Below, one piece after another: positions 8,426 to 16,128 of a stretch of DNA of 43,367 bases. The position numbers and the translations under genes were made by a program. A model generated the notes under the pieces. That model saw nothing but the letters and a program-made list of their open reading frames with translations. It did no database searches and was not told the origin of the DNA. Every line of letters starts with the position of its first letter. The stretch's first letter is position 1. Origin of the DNA: Streptomyces griseus (lineage in GTDB: Bacteria > Actinomycetota > Actinomycetes > Nanopelagicales > Nanopelagicaceae); NCBI GenBank assembly GCA_945865365.1, contig CAMBDL010000014.1, positions 1-43,367 of the forward strand. The letters are read 5' to 3'.

Positions 8426-10102
8426 ATGCCCCAGCTTGCACCCCGCGCAGAACGTCCTTGGTGGAGAGATGCGGTTACCTATCAGATCTATATACGATCA
8501 TTTGCCGATTCAAATGGTGATGGAATCGGTGACATTGAAGGTATTCGTTCGCGCCTGCCATATTTAAAGAAGCTGGGTATCGATGCCATCTGGATTACAC
8601 CGTGGTATCCATCTCCTCAGCATGATCATGGTTACGACGTCGCCGACTACATGGATATCGAACCTGATTACGGCACGTTGGCCCAAGCTGAGCAGCTCAT
8701 TAAAGAGGCTCATGACTACGGAATTAAATTTATTATCGATATCGTTCCTAATCACACATCCAGTGACCACAAGTGGTTCCAAGCCGCACTACATGCTGCG
8801 CCAGGTTCAGCTGAGCGCAATCGCTATGTATTCCGTGATGGCAAAGGTCCTAACGGTGAATTGCCACCTAATAACTGGGAGTCAGTCTTTGGTGGTTGTG
8901 CTTGGAAGCGCATCACTGAAGCCGATGGAAAGTTAGGACAGTGGTACTTACATATCTTTGCTGTTGAACAACCTGATTTAAATTGGGAAAATCCAGAAGT
9001 TGTTTCGCATTTAGAAGATGTCTTAAAGTTTTGGTTAGACCGTGGAGTCGATGGTTTCCGCATCGATGTAGCACATGGAATGTTCAAAGAAAAGGGCTTG
9101 CCTGATATCAAGAAAGATCCAGCGGCCGAGATGCTGGGCACTGAACATAAACCTTTCTGGGATCAAGAGGGTGTTCACGATATTTATCGTTCATGGCGCA
9201 AAATATTTGATTCTTATCCAGGTGATCGCATGGCAGTTGCTGAAGCGTGGGTTAGTCCCGCTGAGCGCATTGCGCGCTATGTTCGCCCCGATGAACTTCA
9301 GAACTCTTTTAATTTCGAGATGCTAACTACTTTGTGGAAAGCCGATCAGATTCGCACAAAGATTGATAACTCAATCAGTGCGTTAGAAGAAGTTGGCGCA
9401 CCAACATCGTGGGTATTTAACAATCACGACGTTGTGCGTTCAGTTGACCGCTTGGACTTAGGACTGACAAACCACGGCGCAACAACTCGTTCGCGTCAAG
9501 GAGATCCAGCGAAGTTCAATATTGAGCGCGGAACCCTACGTGCACGCAGCGCTGCGTTGATGATGTTAGCTCTTCCAGGTGGTGCGTACATGTATCAAGG
9601 TGAAGAGTTAGCACTGCCAGAAGTTCGCGATATTCCAGAAGATCGTCTCACTGATCCGCGGTGGAAGATGAGCGGTTATACAGATCGCGGTCGCGATGGT
9701 TGCCGTGTGCCATTGCCATGGTCATCAGATTCAGCTGGAGCGTTTGGTTTTTCAAATAATGCTGCGCTAACAATTGATCAGGCATGGTTGCCACAGTCTT
9801 CGTGGTGGGGAAAGTTTTCAGCCGAGTCCCAAGATGGTGTTAATGATTCAACGTTATCTATGTACCAAGATGCGCTTGCGATTCGCAAAGCCGAGCAAGG
9901 CTTAGGTGATGGCCCAATGGAATGGATTGAGGCCGGCAAAGATGTAGTTGCATTCGAACGTCCCGGAGATTTTGCCTGTTATATCAACTTAGGTGCAGCA
10001 ATCGAACTTCCATCGAATTCACAGGTTTTATTGAGCAGTGGGCCAGTCCATGCGCACACACTGCCAACTGATACTGCAGCCTGGATCAGATTAGTTAACT
10101 AA
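8426..10102 (+). CDS. aglA: Alpha-glucosidase (GH13)
   Basis: The 558-residue cytoplasmic enzyme hydrolyses terminal alpha-glucosides of maltose, isomaltose or oligosaccharide type. The (beta/alpha)8 barrel signatures are all present: DIVPNHTS at about 105-112, GFRIDVAHG with nucleophile Asp214, AVAEAWV with acid/base Glu273, and FNNHDVVRS with Asp335. DGDG-type calcium loop residues occur near 28-34 (DSNGDGIGD). There is no signal peptide, so substrate must be imported, perhaps by one of the two MFS genes that follow with overlapping ends. The start is two bases after the thioesterase stop. The exact alpha-1,4 versus alpha-1,6 preference is unresolved. Confidence 0.93.
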   Translation: MPQLAPRAERPWWRDAVTYQIYIRSFADSNGDGIGDIEGIRSRLPYLKKLGIDAIWITPWYPSPQHDHGYDVADYMDIEPDYGTLAQAEQLIKEAHDYGIKFIIDIVPNHTSSDHKWFQAALHAAPGSAERNRYVFRDGKGPNGELPPNNWESVFGGCAWKRITEADGKLGQWYLHIFAVEQPDLNWENPEVVSHLEDVLKFWLDRGVDGFRIDVAHGMFKEKGLPDIKKDPAAEMLGTEHKPFWDQEGVHDIYRSWRKIFDSYPGDRMAVAEAWVSPAERIARYVRPDELQNSFNFEMLTTLWKADQIRTKIDNSISALEEVGAPTSWVFNNHDVVRSVDRLDLGLTNHGATTRSRQGDPAKFNIERGTLRARSAALMMLALPGGAYMYQGEELALPEVRDIPEDRLTDPRWKMSGYTDRGRDGCRVPLPWSSDSAGAFGFSNNAALTIDQAWLPQSSWWGKFSAESQDGVNDSTLSMYQDALAIRKAEQGLGDGPMEWIEAGKDVVAFERPGDFACYINLGAAIELPSNSQVLLSSGPVHAHTLPTDTAAWIRLVN

Positions 10103-11319
10103 TGCCAAACACTGCGCTGCAACAAAAAGTTGTACGCACACTAGCTTCAGCGCAGGTTCTCAACGGTATAGGTGTTGCAGGCACCGTTGCCGCTGGCTCA
10201 CTACTGGTTTCATCGATTACCGACTCTGAAACTCTTGCAGGTTTAGCTCAAACCAGTGCCGTGTTAGGTGCTGCGGCATTGGCTCTTCCCCTTGCGCGTT
10301 TAACTGCAATTGGCGGACGACGTCTGGCTTTATCGGTGGGTTATGCATCTGGAGTACTGGGATCAATCTTTGCAATTCTAGGTGGCTCACACCGTAACTT
10401 ATTTTTTATGTTGCTCGGAACCTTTCTAGTAGGAGCGGCATCGGCTGCAGGGTATCAAGCACGTTTTGCTGCAATTGATTTAGCAACGATTGAAACTAGG
10501 GCAAAGCAGCTTTCATTTGTTGTATGGGGCTCAACAATTGGCGCAGTTGCTGGACCAAATTTAATGGAGCCTTCTGGAAATTTAGCCGAGGCTTTGAGCT
10601 TGCCGCGTTTGGTTGGTCCATATTTAATTTCAGCTGTCACCCTGTTTTTTGCAATGATTGTCATTCAGATTTTTTTGCGTCCTGATCCTTACTTAACTGC
10701 TGAGAAACAAGCTGCAGTTAAGCAGCGAAAAGGCTCTACTAAAAAAGCTTTAACACACATTCGTTCCAATCCGCAGGCGCTCTTTGCTATCTCTGCAATA
10801 GCTATTGGCCATGTTGCGATGGTTTCGGTAATGGTGATGACACCAATACATATGAAGCATGTAGATGTCTCTTTGCGCATTATTGGTTTTGTCATTAGCG
10901 TGCACGTGCTTGGTATGTATGCATTTTCACCAATCATTGGCTCGCTCAGCGACCGTCTAGGTCGTGTACGAGTGATCCAGATTGGTTTAGTTATTCTCTT
11001 GCTCTCTACACTTGTTGCCGGCACTGCGCAAGCAAGTAATGCCTACCAATTAGGTATCGGTTTATTTCTTTTGGGCCTTGGCTGGTCGTGCACACTTATT
11101 GGTGGTTCAGCATATTTATCTGAATCAGTCTCCCTAGAAATGCGTCCAGCATCGCAAGGTGCAAGTGATTTAGTCATGAACCTCTCTGGTGCTGGTGGTG
11201 GAGCCTTAGCTGGAGTAATTATTGGAGCTTTGAGTTATGGCTGGCTCTGTTTATTCGCCGCAATTCCCGTCATTGCACTTGGATTCTTATCAAGAAAAGT
11301 ACAGTTGCCAGATGCCTAG
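10102..11319 (+). CDS. MFS transporter (12-TM type)
   Basis: The 405-residue membrane protein has about 12 hydrophobic segments and the loop 8-9 motif GSLSDRLGRVRVIQIG (about 280-293). The equivalent loop 2-3 segment is RLTAIGGRRLALSVG. The start ATG overlaps the alpha-glucosidase stop (TAATG). The substrate is unknown. Its place directly behind a cytoplasmic alpha-glucosidase makes a sugar or efflux role possible, but nothing in the sequence settles this. Confidence 0.88.
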   Translation: MPNTALQQKVVRTLASAQVLNGIGVAGTVAAGSLLVSSITDSETLAGLAQTSAVLGAAALALPLARLTAIGGRRLALSVGYASGVLGSIFAILGGSHRNLFFMLLGTFLVGAASAAGYQARFAAIDLATIETRAKQLSFVVWGSTIGAVAGPNLMEPSGNLAEALSLPRLVGPYLISAVTLFFAMIVIQIFLRPDPYLTAEKQAAVKQRKGSTKKALTHIRSNPQALFAISAIAIGHVAMVSVMVMTPIHMKHVDVSLRIIGFVISVHVLGMYAFSPIIGSLSDRLGRVRVIQIGLVILLLSTLVAGTAQASNAYQLGIGLFLLGLGWSCTLIGGSAYLSESVSLEMRPASQGASDLVMNLSGAGGGALAGVIIGALSYGWLCLFAAIPVIALGFLSRKVQLPDA

Positions 11320-12574
11320 AACTAAGTTACATCCAGCGTGGATAGCCGTAGGAGTAACATTTTTTACTCTGGTAGCAACTGCTGGTTTTAGATCGGCGCC
11401 TTCTGTACTCATCATTCCGTTGGAAGATGCATTTGGTTGGAGCCGCGATCAAATCTCATTAGCCGTATCGATAAATGTTTTGCTTTACGGTTTAACTGCT
11501 CCTTTTGCTGCAGCGTTAATGGAGCGTTTCACTGTTCGAAAAGTTGTGATGGCGGCGCTGACAACTGTTAGTACTGGCGCTTTCCTTACAACCCAAATTC
11601 ACGCGCCATGGCAATTAGTTGCAACGTGGGGCGTCATCGTTGGTATTGGTACAGGTTCGATGGCTTTGGTCTTTGCGGCAACTGTTGCTAACCGTTGGTT
11701 TGTAAAGCGCAGAGGAATCGTTATCGGAGGCTTAACTGCTGCAGCTGCCATGGGACAGTTAATTTTCTTGCCAGGTCTTACTCGATTATCAGATTTATAC
11801 GGTTGGAAATCTATCGGTCTCACAATTGGTAGCGCGTCGTTAATTATGGTTCCGATGATTTACTTATTCCTACGCGAAAAACCTGCCGATTTAGGTATGT
11901 TGCCTTACGGTGCACCTGATGATTGGCAGCCACCAGTTAAACCCCAAATGAATGCGGCGCGGTTAGCTTTAGTCACATTAAAAGAGGCCAGTGCGCATAA
12001 AGATTTTTGGTATCTGAGCGGTTCATTCTTTGTTTGTGGTTTATCTACCAGTGGCTTAATTGGAACTCACTTTATTCCAGCCGCACATGATCATGGCATG
12101 GGGCAGGTAGTTGCTGCATCACTTCTTGCACTCATAGGAGTCTTTGATGTCATAGGAACATTATTTTCGGGCTGGCTTACAGATAAATACGATCCCCGGA
12201 AACTTCTATTTTTCTATTATGCACTGCGTGGATTATCTCTATTCTTGCTCCCATCAATCTTATTTTCGACGATGCATGTATCAACCCTGGTTTTCGTAAT
12301 TTTTTATGGCCTCGATTGGGTTGCAACCGTGCCGCCAACCGTGATGTTATGCCGCGCGATTTTGGGTCCTGATCGCGCCACGGTTATTTATGGATGGGTC
12401 TTTGCAGCTCACCAGATTGGTGGCTCTATCGCAGCTTTAGGGGCAGCAATTATTCGGGTGAAGCTTGGAGACTACGCCGCAGCGTTTTATGTGAGTGGCG
12501 CCCTTTGTTTAGTGACCAGTTACTTTGTTTTACAGATAGCCAAAGGTAAAGACATGGCTAGTCTAAGCAGATGA
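11312..12574 (+). CDS. MFS transporter (monocarboxylate/oxalate-formate-like)
   Basis: The 420-residue product begins at the ATG at 11312, overlapping the previous stop by eight bases. An upstream ATG at 11237 in the same frame would overlap the previous membrane protein by 83 bases and add a non-conserved tail, so it is rejected. About 12 membrane segments are visible. Blocks [31 protein letters not shown] and DLGMLPYG resemble the MCT/oxalate:formate antiporter branch of MFS (recalled). Loop 8-9 reads [14 protein letters not shown]. The substrate is probably an organic acid by resemblance only. Confidence 0.87.
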   Translation: MPRTKLHPAWIAVGVTFFTLVATAGFRSAPSVLIIPLEDAFGWSRDQISLAVSINVLLYGLTAPFAAALMERFTVRKVVMAALTTVSTGAFLTTQIHAPWQLVATWGVIVGIGTGSMALVFAATVANRWFVKRRGIVIGGLTAAAAMGQLIFLPGLTRLSDLYGWKSIGLTIGSASLIMVPMIYLFLREKPADLGMLPYGAPDDWQPPVKPQMNAARLALVTLKEASAHKDFWYLSGSFFVCGLSTSGLIGTHFIPAAHDHGMGQVVAASLLALIGVFDVIGTLFSGWLTDKYDPRKLLFFYYALRGLSLFLLPSILFSTMHVSTLVFVIFYGLDWVATVPPTVMLCRAILGPDRATVIYGWVFAAHQIGGSIAALGAAIIRVKLGDYAAAFYVSGALCLVTSYFVLQIAKGKDMASLSR

Positions 12575-12945
12575 GTACGTTCTATGAAGAAGTCGGCGGC
12601 GAAGATTTTTTTAGTGATTTAGTGGCACAGTTTTATGCCCATGTGGCGGTGGATCCGATTTTACGCCCTATGTATCCTGAGTCGGATTTGAAAGGCGCTG
12701 CCGAACGTTTGCAAATGTTTTTAGAACAGTACTGGGGCGGACCAACGGCCTATCAAGAAAGCCGTGGGCATCCTCGATTGCGTATGCGTCATGCAGGATT
12801 TCACATTGACTCAGCTGCGCGTGATGCATGGCTCAAGGCGATGCATACAGTTGTAGGCGGCATGGAAATGGATGCAGAACACCGCGCACAGTTGTGGAGT
12901 TACTTAGAGATGGCGGCAGATTCGATGGTCAATCAACCAGATTGA
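12571..12945 (+). CDS. glbO: Group II truncated haemoglobin
   Basis: The 124-residue haem protein is of the TrHbO class. The proximal His is His74 in RMRHAGFHI, Trp87 occupies the G8 position typical of group II, and FLEQYWGGP with [14 protein letters not shown] is the class signature. These proteins bind O2, NO or peroxides and are linked to oxidative and nitrosative stress and respiration; the exact role here is unknown. The ATGA start overlaps the MFS stop, closing the six-gene run. Its last 13 bases overlap the convergent mscS-like gene. Confidence 0.95.
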   Translation: MSTFYEEVGGEDFFSDLVAQFYAHVAVDPILRPMYPESDLKGAAERLQMFLEQYWGGPTAYQESRGHPRLRMRHAGFHIDSAARDAWLKAMHTVVGGMEMDAEHRAQLWSYLEMAADSMVNQPD

Positions 12946-13481
12946 GATTGGTTACCAACTTTTAGAATTTCACCATTGCGTAAGTACCAAAGCGTTCCTT
13001 CTTTATCGCGAACTGTTGTTACGCGCAGTCCAACTTTTTCTACAACGCCTTGAATCTCTAGAACATCTACGCTATCACCGACACCGTACTGATCTTCAAT
13101 TAACATAAATATTCCAGATAAAATATCTCGAACTAAAGTCTGAGCACCAAGTCCGAGTGCCACGCCAAGGATTCCAGCCGATGCAATGAGGGGTCCTAAG
13201 TTAAAGCCAAACTCACCTAGCACCATTGCCAATGCAACAATCCAAACAACAGTTTTTAACGTCGCAGCTAAAACGCCTCCGATTGTGCGAGCGCGCTCTT
13301 TTTGACGGGCCACGATATTGCGTGGTCCAGGAAGTAAATCGGCAGTGGCCAATCGGTTCATAGCCCGGTGAATTGCTCGGCTACCAAAACTCTGGGCGAG
13401 AATGGCCGTGAGCAGGATGATAAAGATACGCAGGGGGGTGCCGCTGACCCAATCGATGATGTTTTGTGCTGAATCACTCAT
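12933..13481 (-). CDS. Short MscS-family mechanosensitive channel
   Basis: The 182-residue protein has an MscS core with three hydrophobic segments and the pore-lining helix [22 protein letters not shown], followed by the beta domain ([30 protein letters not shown]). It ends soon after the beta domain (IPNG-like [13 protein letters not shown]), so the C-terminal alpha/beta cytoplasmic cage seen in E. coli MscS is missing; many small actinobacterial homologues are like this. The ATG at 13481 is preferred; a TTG at 13514 would add 11 residues. The role is release of solutes on hypo-osmotic shock, in the cell membrane. Confidence 0.85.
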   Translation of the reverse strand: MSDSAQNIIDWVSGTPLRIFIILLTAILAQSFGSRAIHRAMNRLATADLLPGPRNIVARQKERARTIGGVLAATLKTVVWIVALAMVLGEFGFNLGPLIASAGILGVALGLGAQTLVRDILSGIFMLIEDQYGVGDSVDVLEIQGVVEKVGLRVTTVRDKEGTLWYLRNGEILKVGNQSQSG

Positions 13482-13601
13482 AGTGGGTATGACTGTAGCC
13501 AAATCTTTACCCAAATACCGCTTTGAAATACCAGTAACTGAGCGTGTTGTAGTGCAAGATAAACCAATCGGCGCAGGCCATGCGCCAGATCGGGAGCGAT
13601 T

Positions 13602-14117
13602 ATGTCGCGCACACTAGTTCTAAATGCCACCTATGAACCATTGGGTGTCATTACTGAACGCCGTGCCCTGATTCTGGTCTTAAACCACCGGGCAACAATG
13701 ATTGAAGAGTCGGGGTCGGTCGTACATTTTTCTGGCGGCCAGATGGATCTGCCATCAGTCATTCGCCTTAATAAATTTGTTCGCATTCCTTATCGCCATG
13801 CTGTGCCATTGTCTCGACGGGCAATCTTTGCGCGCGATGGTGGTCGATGCGTGTACTGCACGGCACCTGCAACATCGATCGATCACGTGATTCCTCGCAG
13901 CCGTGGTGGTGGTCACAACTGGGAGAACGTTGTTTCAGCGTGTCATAAGTGCAATCACTTGAAGGCCGATAAACAGCTTAAAGAGATTGGGTGGAGGTTA
14001 CGTCAGTTGCCTCGCGAACCCGTTGGTGCTGCGTGGAGAATTCTTGGCACAGGACGAACCGATGAACGTTGGTTGCAATATTTACAGCCATTTGGTGTGG
14101 CAGCGGCAACGGCATAA
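13602..14117 (+). CDS. HNH endonuclease domain protein
   Basis: The 171-residue protein has an N-terminal module (SRTLVLNATYEPLGVITERRA) and a C-terminal HNH domain. The latter shows a CVYC knuckle at 83-86, IDHVIPRSRGG with His95, and CHKCNHLKAD at 114-123, so a structural zinc site of two CxxC pairs is likely. A GGGAG ribosome site lies about five bases before the ATG. This is a widely conserved actinobacterial protein of unknown target that is not tied to a restriction gene here; a homologue lies near glbO in M. tuberculosis (Rv2469c, recalled). No methyltransferase neighbour is present, so restriction is unlikely. Confidence 0.9.
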   Translation: MSRTLVLNATYEPLGVITERRALILVLNHRATMIEESGSVVHFSGGQMDLPSVIRLNKFVRIPYRHAVPLSRRAIFARDGGRCVYCTAPATSIDHVIPRSRGGGHNWENVVSACHKCNHLKADKQLKEIGWRLRQLPREPVGAAWRILGTGRTDERWLQYLQPFGVAAATA

Positions 14118-14123
14118 GTAAAT

Positions 14124-14129
14124 TACACT
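14124..14129 (+). promoter_or_regulatory. -10 element TACACT, leaderless start of small membrane protein
   Basis: TACACT lies six bases before the ATG at 14136 with no Shine-Dalgarno between. The same geometry occurs at clpX, valS and ndk. A transcript from this element would begin at or next to the start codon. No clear -35 is seen. Confidence 0.45.
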
Positions 14130-14135
14130 AACCAC

Positions 14136-14321
14136 ATGAACTTTATTATGTCAGCCGTTGAAGATGGCACCGTCGCTGGTCCAGGTTTGAGGGCGATTGA
14201 AACCGTTGTAACTTTTATCCTGATTCCTCTTGCACTCTTCACTGTTATTGCTGTGCTTTCGTGGGCAGCGAGTGCGCCACGAAAAGCAAAAACAACCTCT
14301 TCAATTACCTCTATTAATTAA
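14136..14321 (+). CDS. Small single-pass membrane protein
   Basis: The 61-residue product has one clear membrane segment at about 25-45 (VVTFILIPLALFTVIAVLSWAA) and a basic, Ser/Thr-rich C-terminal tail (APRKAKTTSS). By the positive-inside rule the tail is probably cytoplasmic. An alternative start is Met5 at 14148. It follows the HNH gene by 18 bases but has its own -10-like TACACT. I do not recognise a named family; small proteins of this layout are common in actinobacterial genomes. Function unknown. The 245 bases downstream (14322-14566) show only small hairpins and no convincing gene. Confidence 0.7.
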   Translation: MNFIMSAVEDGTVAGPGLRAIETVVTFILIPLALFTVIAVLSWAASAPRKAKTTSSITSIN

Positions 14322-14566
14322 ATATTGGTCGCAAGAACCAAAACTTCTACGCGAGGATTTAACGCATTATTTGCTCAAACATTAGCCACATAGGCCTTGT
14401 AAACAAGGGCTGAGGTATCACGATTGAAATAAACGATTCCAATCAACTTCGGTAATGAAAGCAGACACACTCGTTCCGCAGAGTGGTTTCAACTGCGAGT
14501 AGCCAGAGAGTTCTAGAGGAAATGAAGTGGCTCCACGCAAATCAACACTATCCCTCTGGTAATTTG

Positions 14567-16087
14567 CTAGACAAGCACCCGGACCTTAATACTGTGCCAG
14601 CCCTCTGCTCCATTGGGTTCAATTGATACGTACTGCTCTGACTGCACATTTCCGTCTCCATCGCTTGCTCGTACAGCGATTATGTAATCACCGGCACTGG
14701 CATTCCAATCTATCCACCACTGTCGCCACGTTGTATCTGCAATCACTTCTCCCAGATTCGCAACGCGCCACGGACCGCTACCCACACGGACCTCTACCTT
14801 TGAAATTCCACGAGTTGGCGCCCATGCAACTCCGGCGATAGCAACAGTGCCAGCTGTAATCTCACTTCCAGTCGCTGGTGTATCGATTCGTGATTGGGTT
14901 TTAATCGGAGCGCGCTCTGACCATCCGCGCGAAATCCAAAAGCCCTGTTTTTTATCAAAGCGCGTTAACTCAATTCGTACTAACCACTTTGTTGCAGAGA
15001 CATATCCATAGAGGCCGGGAACGATAATGCGCGCTGGAAAACCATGCTCCGTTGGCAAAACCTCGCCATTCATACCGATTGCAATCATGGCATCTCGTCC
15101 ATCTAAAGTTGCCAACGGAAAGCCTGCCGTGAAGCCATCGTGAGAGTAGCCCATAATCTGATCGGAATCGGCAGTTGGCTGCGCCTCACGAATCAGATCA
15201 TCTAAGCGCACGCCTAGCCAGCGAGCATTACCGACTAAAGGCCCACCAACCTCATTTGAAACACATGCAATTGTGTCATCGAGTTCAAAGACCGGCCTTG
15301 CAATTAACTGCGCATAAGTAAATCTCAGTGGATTCTTCACCATCCCAACAATCTCTAACGTCCAATCATCTACTGAGAGATTTGGAACAGATAAGGCCGT
15401 ATCGATGCGATAGAAATCCTTATTAGGTGTAAAGAATGGAGAGAGGCCCGCAATCTTTAGCGCGGGATCTGCTGGCGGCTTTGCTAGAAACTTCAGTGGC
15501 TTAGGAAGTGCGATTGCAATTCGTTCGCGTGCAACCGTGGTTTTTTGGTTCAATGCCTTTCCCAGAGCGCTAGCAGAAATACTGACCGCACCAAGAATTG
15601 CCGCCGCCCTCAATAGCTCTCGACGAGAAAGAGAGCCTTCTGCTAACTCACTCTCTTTCTTCTTTCCCCCCAACCATCTCAATACGTAGATTGTCGTTCC
15701 ACCAGATACAAGAGTGGGAGCCAATGAGGTCAGATTTGCCTGTGCATCAAAGAGAGCTGCCACGCCAGATGCGGCCACCATCGCTGCGATAGTTAGATAT
15801 GCCGTTTTCTCTCGCCCGGCGGCAAATGCACGGCCAAAAAAGATTGAGATCGCCACAACAATAAGAATGATGAGTGAAACTAAAAAAACTTTATCGTAGA
15901 GACCAAAAATTTGAATGACATATCTTTTAACTATGGATGGCGCATAATCAATTACTCGATTACCCAGGGAAATAACCGGACTGCTCCAGCTAGAGTTAAA
16001 TGTGGCTACAAGATCTCCGGTGGCTAGGCCAGCAAGTACTGCTAACGCACCAAAGATGCTCCCTAATCGCTTTGAGCTCACTCTCAC
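14567..16087 (-). CDS. Membrane-anchored molybdopterin-dependent oxidoreductase (sulfite oxidase family)
   Basis: The 506-residue product has three or four N-terminal membrane segments (about 9-29, 66-86, 97-113 and 120-138), then SRRELLRAAAILGAVSI at 154-170, which looks like a Tat-type twin-Arg stretch before another hydrophobic segment. The catalytic part follows: DDTIACVSNEVGG with the molybdenum-ligand Cys275, a GFPARIIVPGLYG block, and a C-terminal dimerisation domain (VEVRVGSGPWR, TWRQWWIDWNASAGDY). The catalytic half would be outside the membrane. The substrate may be sulfite, methionine sulfoxide or another; sequence alone does not say. The start is GTG at 16087, with a second GTG two codons in. 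Confidence 0.88.
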   Translation of the reverse strand: MRVSSKRLGSIFGALAVLAGLATGDLVATFNSSWSSPVISLGNRVIDYAPSIVKRYVIQIFGLYDKVFLVSLIILIVVAISIFFGRAFAAGREKTAYLTIAAMVAASGVAALFDAQANLTSLAPTLVSGGTTIYVLRWLGGKKKESELAEGSLSRRELLRAAAILGAVSISASALGKALNQKTTVARERIAIALPKPLKFLAKPPADPALKIAGLSPFFTPNKDFYRIDTALSVPNLSVDDWTLEIVGMVKNPLRFTYAQLIARPVFELDDTIACVSNEVGGPLVGNARWLGVRLDDLIREAQPTADSDQIMGYSHDGFTAGFPLATLDGRDAMIAIGMNGEVLPTEHGFPARIIVPGLYGYVSATKWLVRIELTRFDKKQGFWISRGWSERAPIKTQSRIDTPATGSEITAGTVAIAGVAWAPTRGISKVEVRVGSGPWRVANLGEVIADTTWRQWWIDWNASAGDYIIAVRASDGDGNVQSEQYVSIEPNGAEGWHSIKVRVLV

Positions 16088-16128
16088 ACCCTAAGTCATC
16101 TATCCTTAAAAATCCCTGCAAATATCGC

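Noticed and set aside
13602-14117. HNH protein considered as a restriction or defence nuclease
   Set aside because: There is no methyltransferase, helicase or other defence gene nearby, and the same gene sits in a conserved housekeeping neighbourhood in other Actinobacteria.
14523-14627. 34-codon open frame with AGAGGAA before ATG in the convergent spacer
   Set aside because: Most of it overlaps the end of the molybdopterin gene, and there is no family resemblance or supporting promoter.
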